Source of the DNA: Geobacteraceae bacterium
GTDB taxonomy: Bacteria; Desulfobacterota; Desulfuromonadia; Desulfuromonadales; Desulfuromonadaceae
NCBI GenBank assembly: GCA_020201305.1
Contig: JAIVHC010000012.1
Coordinates: 1-16,139 of the forward strand
Direction of reading: 5' to 3'
DNA length: 16,139 nucleotides
Shown here: piece by piece, positions 14,430 through 16,139 of the stretch
How the letters are laid out: every line of letters starts with the position of its first letter
Position numbering within the stretch: the stretch's first letter is position 1
Notes under the pieces: model-generated
The model's input: the letters and a program-made list of their open reading frames with translations, nothing else
Databases searched by the model: none
What the model was told of the DNA's origin: nothing
Position numbers and translations under genes: made by a program

Positions 14430-15098
14430 TCAAGATCTCAGATTCGGATCGAGAAGGTGGCGGGGCTGGACGTTGCGCATTGAATTGAGCATGCTCTTTT
14501 TGATGTTGGGTATCTGCTGCTCCAACTGAGCAATCAGGCTTTTTATCTTCTGGCGATTCTGCTCCAGTTGTGCGCTCTGGGGACAGCCGCACCCAATGAT
14601 GGGTAGATCAACACGTTCCGCCCAGCTTATAATCTGCCTTTCGTCCACGTAAACAAGGGGGCGGATAACGCTCTGAACGCCATTTTCGGCACGCATATGG
14701 GGGCTCATGGCTGCAAGGGTGCCGGAAAAGAACTGATTCAGGAGTAAGGTCTCTATAAAGTCGTCCAGGTGATGCCCGAGGGCGACTTTATTGCATTCGA
14801 GGCTCTGCGCCAGGGTGTAAAGGGCTCCACGGCGCAGGCGCGCGCAGAACGCGCAGTAGGAAGAGCCGGGGCGTCGGTGTTCCCGGATAATATCCGCAAT
14901 GCGGGTTTCTTCGATGTGTAACTCCAGTCCCAGGTCAGATACCGCGGTACGCAAGGATTCACACTTGAACGTTGGGAATCCTGGGTGGATCGTGGCCGGA
15001 ATCAGGAAGAATTTAACCGGAGATTTGTGCTGCAGCCGCACCAGGGTGTGGAGCATGGCCCAAGAATCCTTGCCGCCGGAAAGAGCTACATAGCTGTG
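14430..15098 (-). pseudogene. ttcA: TtcA-family tRNA C32 thiolase, N-terminus missing
   Basis: TtcA is an iron-sulfur, PP-loop ATPase that makes 2-thiocytidine at tRNA position 32. The frame contains the PP-loop VALSGGKDSWAML (about 15089-15051), the CAFCARLRRG pair of cysteines, GHHLDDFIETLLLNQFF, a third-cysteine region IIGCGCPQS and the usual C-terminal PRHLLDPNL. What is missing is the 25-35 residues normally ahead of the PP-loop. The frame is open upstream only to a TAG 37 codons before the first ATG, and there is no ATG, GTG or TTG before the PP-loop. The first ATG (15056) would make a protein lacking the ATP-binding loop. The homology begins where ilvE, in another frame, stops (15086-15098), so a deletion joining the two genes is the simplest reading. 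The upper boundary given is approximate. Confidence 0.8.
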
Positions 15099-16105
15099 AG
15101 GGTTTTGTATAGTTTCATGGTAAGGGTGCCGGTTTCCCCTCCGCTAATGGTAACGGTTCTGTCCTTATAGGTCAGGCTCCCTACGGGGGATACTACTGCT
15201 GCGGTACCGGTGCCGAAGGCTTCCTGCAGGCGTCCGGATTCGGCTCCTTCAATTACTTCATCAATACTCAGGGCACGCTCTTCAACTTCGTAGCCCATCT
15301 CCTCTACCAGGGTGAGGATCGAGCGACGCGTAATACCGTTGAGGATCGTGCCGTGAAGAGGCGATGTGATTACCTTGCCATCGTATACAAAGCAGATATT
15401 CATGCTCCCCACCTCTTCAATGTATTTGCGCTCAATTCCGTCGAGCCACAATACCTGATCGTAACCTTTTTTCTCTGCAAGGGTAGAGGCGTAGAGGCTG
15501 GAGGCATAGTTGCCGCCGGTTTTGGCTTCACCGGTTCCGCCCGGGGCTACGCGCACATATTCGTCCGAGACCCAGATCTTAACCGGGCTCACACCCCCCT
15601 TGTAGTACGCGGCTACCGGGGAAAGGATCATATAGAACAGATACTGATCCGCAGGTTTTACCCCTAGAACCGGTTCCGTGGCAATCATGGTGGGGCGGAT
15701 GTAGAGGCTGGTTCCTTCAGTGCGCGGGACCCAATCCTGTTCAAGTTTTAACAGCTCACGCAGCGCTTCGAGGCAGAAATCCACGTCCAGTTCAGGCATG
15801 CACATCCGCCGAGCACTCTGATTGAAGCGTTCAAAGTTATCCCGCGGACGGAACAGGGCGATGCTTCCATCCTGACGGCGGAATGCCTTGAGGCCCTCGA
15901 AGATCTCCTGCGCGTAGTGGAGTACCAGCGCTGCCGGATCGAGGCTTAGGGGACCGTAGGATCCGATCTTGGGAGAATGCCAGCCCTCGCCGGTGTCGTA
16001 GGGCATGGTGAACATCCGGTTGGTGAATTCCTTGCCGAAAACCAGTTTGGATTCGTCCTGGTTGGGCTGCTTGGAGTGTGCAACAGGGAGAATTTCAATA
16101 TCCAT
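15086..16105 (-). CDS. ilvE: Branched-chain amino acid aminotransferase, C-terminally clipped
   Basis: IlvE interconverts leucine, isoleucine and valine with their 2-oxo acids using PLP and glutamate. This is the longer, eukaryote-like BCAT form. Landmarks are LHYAQEIFEGLKAF (62-75), SLYIRPTMIATEP (133-145), PLP lysine Lys195 in EAKTGGNYASSL, EEVGSMN and GTGTAAVVSPVG. At 339 residues it ends KLYKTLTAM, whereas relatives continue after KLYxxLT with about 18 more residues (a GIQYG...DPFGW-type tail). The missing tail coincides with the missing start of the ttcA-like gene. The core is complete, so activity may survive, but the C-terminus normally packs near the active site. ATG 16105 is supported by AAGGAG about nine bases upstream. 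The 34 bases beyond the start hold only this site; the promoter is outside the window. Confidence 0.92.
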   Translation of the reverse strand: MDIEILPVAHSKQPNQDESKLVFGKEFTNRMFTMPYDTGEGWHSPKIGSYGPLSLDPAALVLHYAQEIFEGLKAFRRQDGSIALFRPRDNFERFNQSARRMCMPELDVDFCLEALRELLKLEQDWVPRTEGTSLYIRPTMIATEPVLGVKPADQYLFYMILSPVAAYYKGGVSPVKIWVSDEYVRVAPGGTGEAKTGGNYASSLYASTLAEKKGYDQVLWLDGIERKYIEEVGSMNICFVYDGKVITSPLHGTILNGITRRSILTLVEEMGYEVEERALSIDEVIEGAESGRLQEAFGTGTAAVVSPVGSLTYKDRTVTISGGETGTLTMKLYKTLTAM

Positions 16106-16139
16106 GAGGTTGTGCTCCTTCAGAGACCGATCCGCGAGT

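Noticed and set aside
15054..15056. ATG 15056 as the true start of an intact ttcA-like gene
   Set aside because: It would remove the SGGKDS PP-loop that lies in frame just upstream and is needed for ATP binding in this family, so the gene is better described as truncated.

Overview
The window looks like a piece of a bacterial chromosome, most likely from a deltaproteobacterium of the Desulfuromonadales (Geobacter/Desulfuromonas/Pelobacter type). The evidence is the gene company and the protein flavour: serA-hisZ-purA on one strand, gatC-gatA-gatB-mtnA-glnE on the other, a BCAT-type ilvE, a TtcA-family gene, and a remnant of a REP-associated (HUH/Y1) transposase of a type common in that group. 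This assignment is inference from remembered family resemblance, not a search.

Layout. (1) Bases 1-1740 are an accessory patch: short hairpins and iterated motifs (11-256), a small charged hypothetical protein (276-572), a MazE/MazF-type toxin-antitoxin pair with a near-consensus sigma70 promoter (680-1321), and a decayed Y1 transposase (about 1305-1626) whose frame is broken by stops and shifts. (2) Bases 1699-1950, minus strand, form a compact tRNA operon: promoter, tRNA-Lys(TTT), tRNA-Glu(TTC), intrinsic terminator. (3) Bases 2002-6220, minus strand, hold serA-hisZ-purA behind one clear sigma70 promoter. serA and hisZ overlap by ATGA, and the serA leader begins with an 11-bp hairpin. hisZ carries a -1 frameshift in an A5 run. 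(4) Bases 6474-14303, plus strand, are a probable operon gatC-gatA-gatB-mtnA-glnE: tRNA-dependent amidotransferase, methylthioribose-1-phosphate isomerase, and the bifunctional adenylyltransferase that controls glutamine synthetase. glnE contains a perfect in-frame 120-bp tandem duplication. (5) Bases 14334-14429 encode a tiny putative lipoprotein, missed by length cut-offs, that abuts the convergent ttcA-like gene. (6) Bases 14430-16105, minus strand, hold ilvE and a ttcA-like gene joined at a scar: ilvE lacks the usual last ~18 residues and ttcA lacks its start and N-terminus.

Most of the intact genes serve nitrogen and amino-acid economy (serine, adenylate, branched chains, glutamine synthetase control, Gln/Asn-tRNA formation). 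I do not see a clearly new multi-gene system. The unusual content is a set of fresh-looking lesions: the hisZ frameshift, the glnE duplication and the ilvE/ttcA deletion scar. Each is either recent genome decay or an assembly/sequencing problem, and reads could decide. The accessory patch with the toxin-antitoxin pair and structured flanks is the other part worth a second look.
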